Origin: Halomonas sp.
Lineage (GTDB): Bacteria > Pseudomonadota > Gammaproteobacteria > Pseudomonadales > Halomonadaceae
DNA: 32,920 nucleotides
Reading direction: 5' to 3'
Assembly: GCF_011050415.1 (NCBI RefSeq)
Contig: NZ_DRFS01000028.1
Coordinates: forward strand, 1-32,920
Shown here one piece after another: positions 32,449 to 32,920 of the stretch. How positions within the stretch are numbered: position 1 is the first letter of the stretch; every line of letters starts with the position of its first letter. The position numbers were made by a program, and so were the translations under genes. The notes under the pieces are model-generated. The model had not been told where the DNA came from. It saw only the letters and a list, made by a program, of their open reading frames with translations, and made no database searches.

Positions 32449-32783
32449 GATCCAGCCACATAAGCAATCTAGCCACCCCGTAACGCTTGGCGAGGAACGA
32501 GCCAAAAGGCACCCGCAGCGGCGGCCCGGCGCGATGGCAGCACTGTTGCCCAAAGCCTGCTCCAGCTCAATTTCTCTTCAAAACCACGTGACCTAAGCTT
32601 AATTTGTCAATAAAGTATTATTAAATCGTAAAAAAGAGCCGGCACGCGAATTTTGGATATATTGCCATGCTGGGTAAATAAAGCTATAAACCAGTGGTTT
32701 ATGATTTTTGGAGCGGCTAGTTAACACCAATAAACGTGCTGACATGTTCAAGGGTGCTATACAGCAGGCTATATATGTAGTGG
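32449..32783. other. Intergenic stretch with no supported gene
   Basis: The first 130 bp are GC-rich and may be decayed coding sequence. The rest is AT-rich. The short minus-strand frames here and through the REP elements have no family pattern. Confidence 0.5.
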
Positions 32784-32920
32784 TCAAGTAAAACTGGCCA
32801 CCGCTTTATAGTTAACCCAGTACTTTTCCTCTGCCTGGTTCGGACTCATACCACCGTTATGCTGGTGAGGCCTAAGCTGGCTGTAATACCCGATTAAATA
32901 GTTCACGATATGATGCTGCC
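32784..32920 (-). mobile_element. IS3-family insertion sequence, 3' end (OrfB C-terminus), cut by window edge
   Basis: The minus-strand frame reads HHIVNYLIGYYSQLRPHQHN, then GGMSPNQAEEKYWVNYKAVASFT and TGA at 32784-32786. This is the typical end of the rve-domain OrfB of IS3-family transposases (Y-N/S-RPH...GG-SP). AAGTAAAACTGGCCACC (32786-32802) is the terminal repeat, related to 116-132 at the left edge. The rest of the element lies beyond the window. Confidence 0.85.

Noticed and set aside
1..32920. Circular plasmid closed through a single IS3 copy
   Set aside because: No replication, partition or mobilisation gene is present, and the content is chromosomal metabolism. Contig breakage at repeats is simpler.

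Overview
The window looks like chromosomal DNA of a marine or halophilic gammaproteobacterium of the Halomonas/Vreelandella type. This is inferred from protein style, a complete leucine-degradation operon and REP-like repeats; no rRNA or tRNA gene is present to prove it. Both window edges lie inside IS3-family transposase genes in the same orientation, so the segment may be what an assembler leaves between two IS copies.

Layout. (1) 1-4600, minus strand: a worn type VI secretion effector cassette, in transcription order truncated vgrG, ankyrin lipoprotein (probable frameshift at a C8 tract), Rhs C-terminal tip and a small membrane protein that is probably its immunity partner. A pair of 20-bp palindromic operator-like sites lies in front of vgrG. 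(2) 4641-5219: a small outer-membrane-type protein. (3) 5265-15045, minus strand: liuR-liuA-liuB-liuC-liuD-liuE, then an acyl-CoA synthetase and a methyltransferase, converting isovaleryl-CoA to acetoacetate and acetyl-CoA. (4) 15369-20257, plus strand, divergent from liuR: a five-gene branched-chain-type ABC importer ending in a good terminator. (5) 20473-23725: isobutyryl-CoA dehydrogenase, 3-hydroxyisobutyryl-CoA hydrolase and 3-hydroxyisobutyrate dehydrogenase, the valine branch. Near-identical palindromes before liuR, before the transporter and before the valine genes suggest one LiuR regulon covering uptake, leucine and valine breakdown.

(6) 23728-27817: a GST, a 153-bp tandem array seeded by REP-like palindromes, a ketopantoate-reductase-like protein, a quinone-reductase-like flavoprotein and an AT-rich GNAT gene. 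(7) 27819-31858: a 4.04-kb GC-rich segment bounded by perfect 23-bp inverted repeats and containing no transposase. It carries a stand-alone PheS-like ligase fused to a PheT-type FDX-ACB domain, preceded by a possible 25-codon peptide and a large terminator-like hairpin, plus an AzlCD amino-acid exporter and a divergent LysR regulator. It abuts an IS1182-type transposase fragment. This is the most novel part of the window. (8) 32302-32920: REP-like palindromes, unassigned sequence, and the 3' end of an IS3 element.
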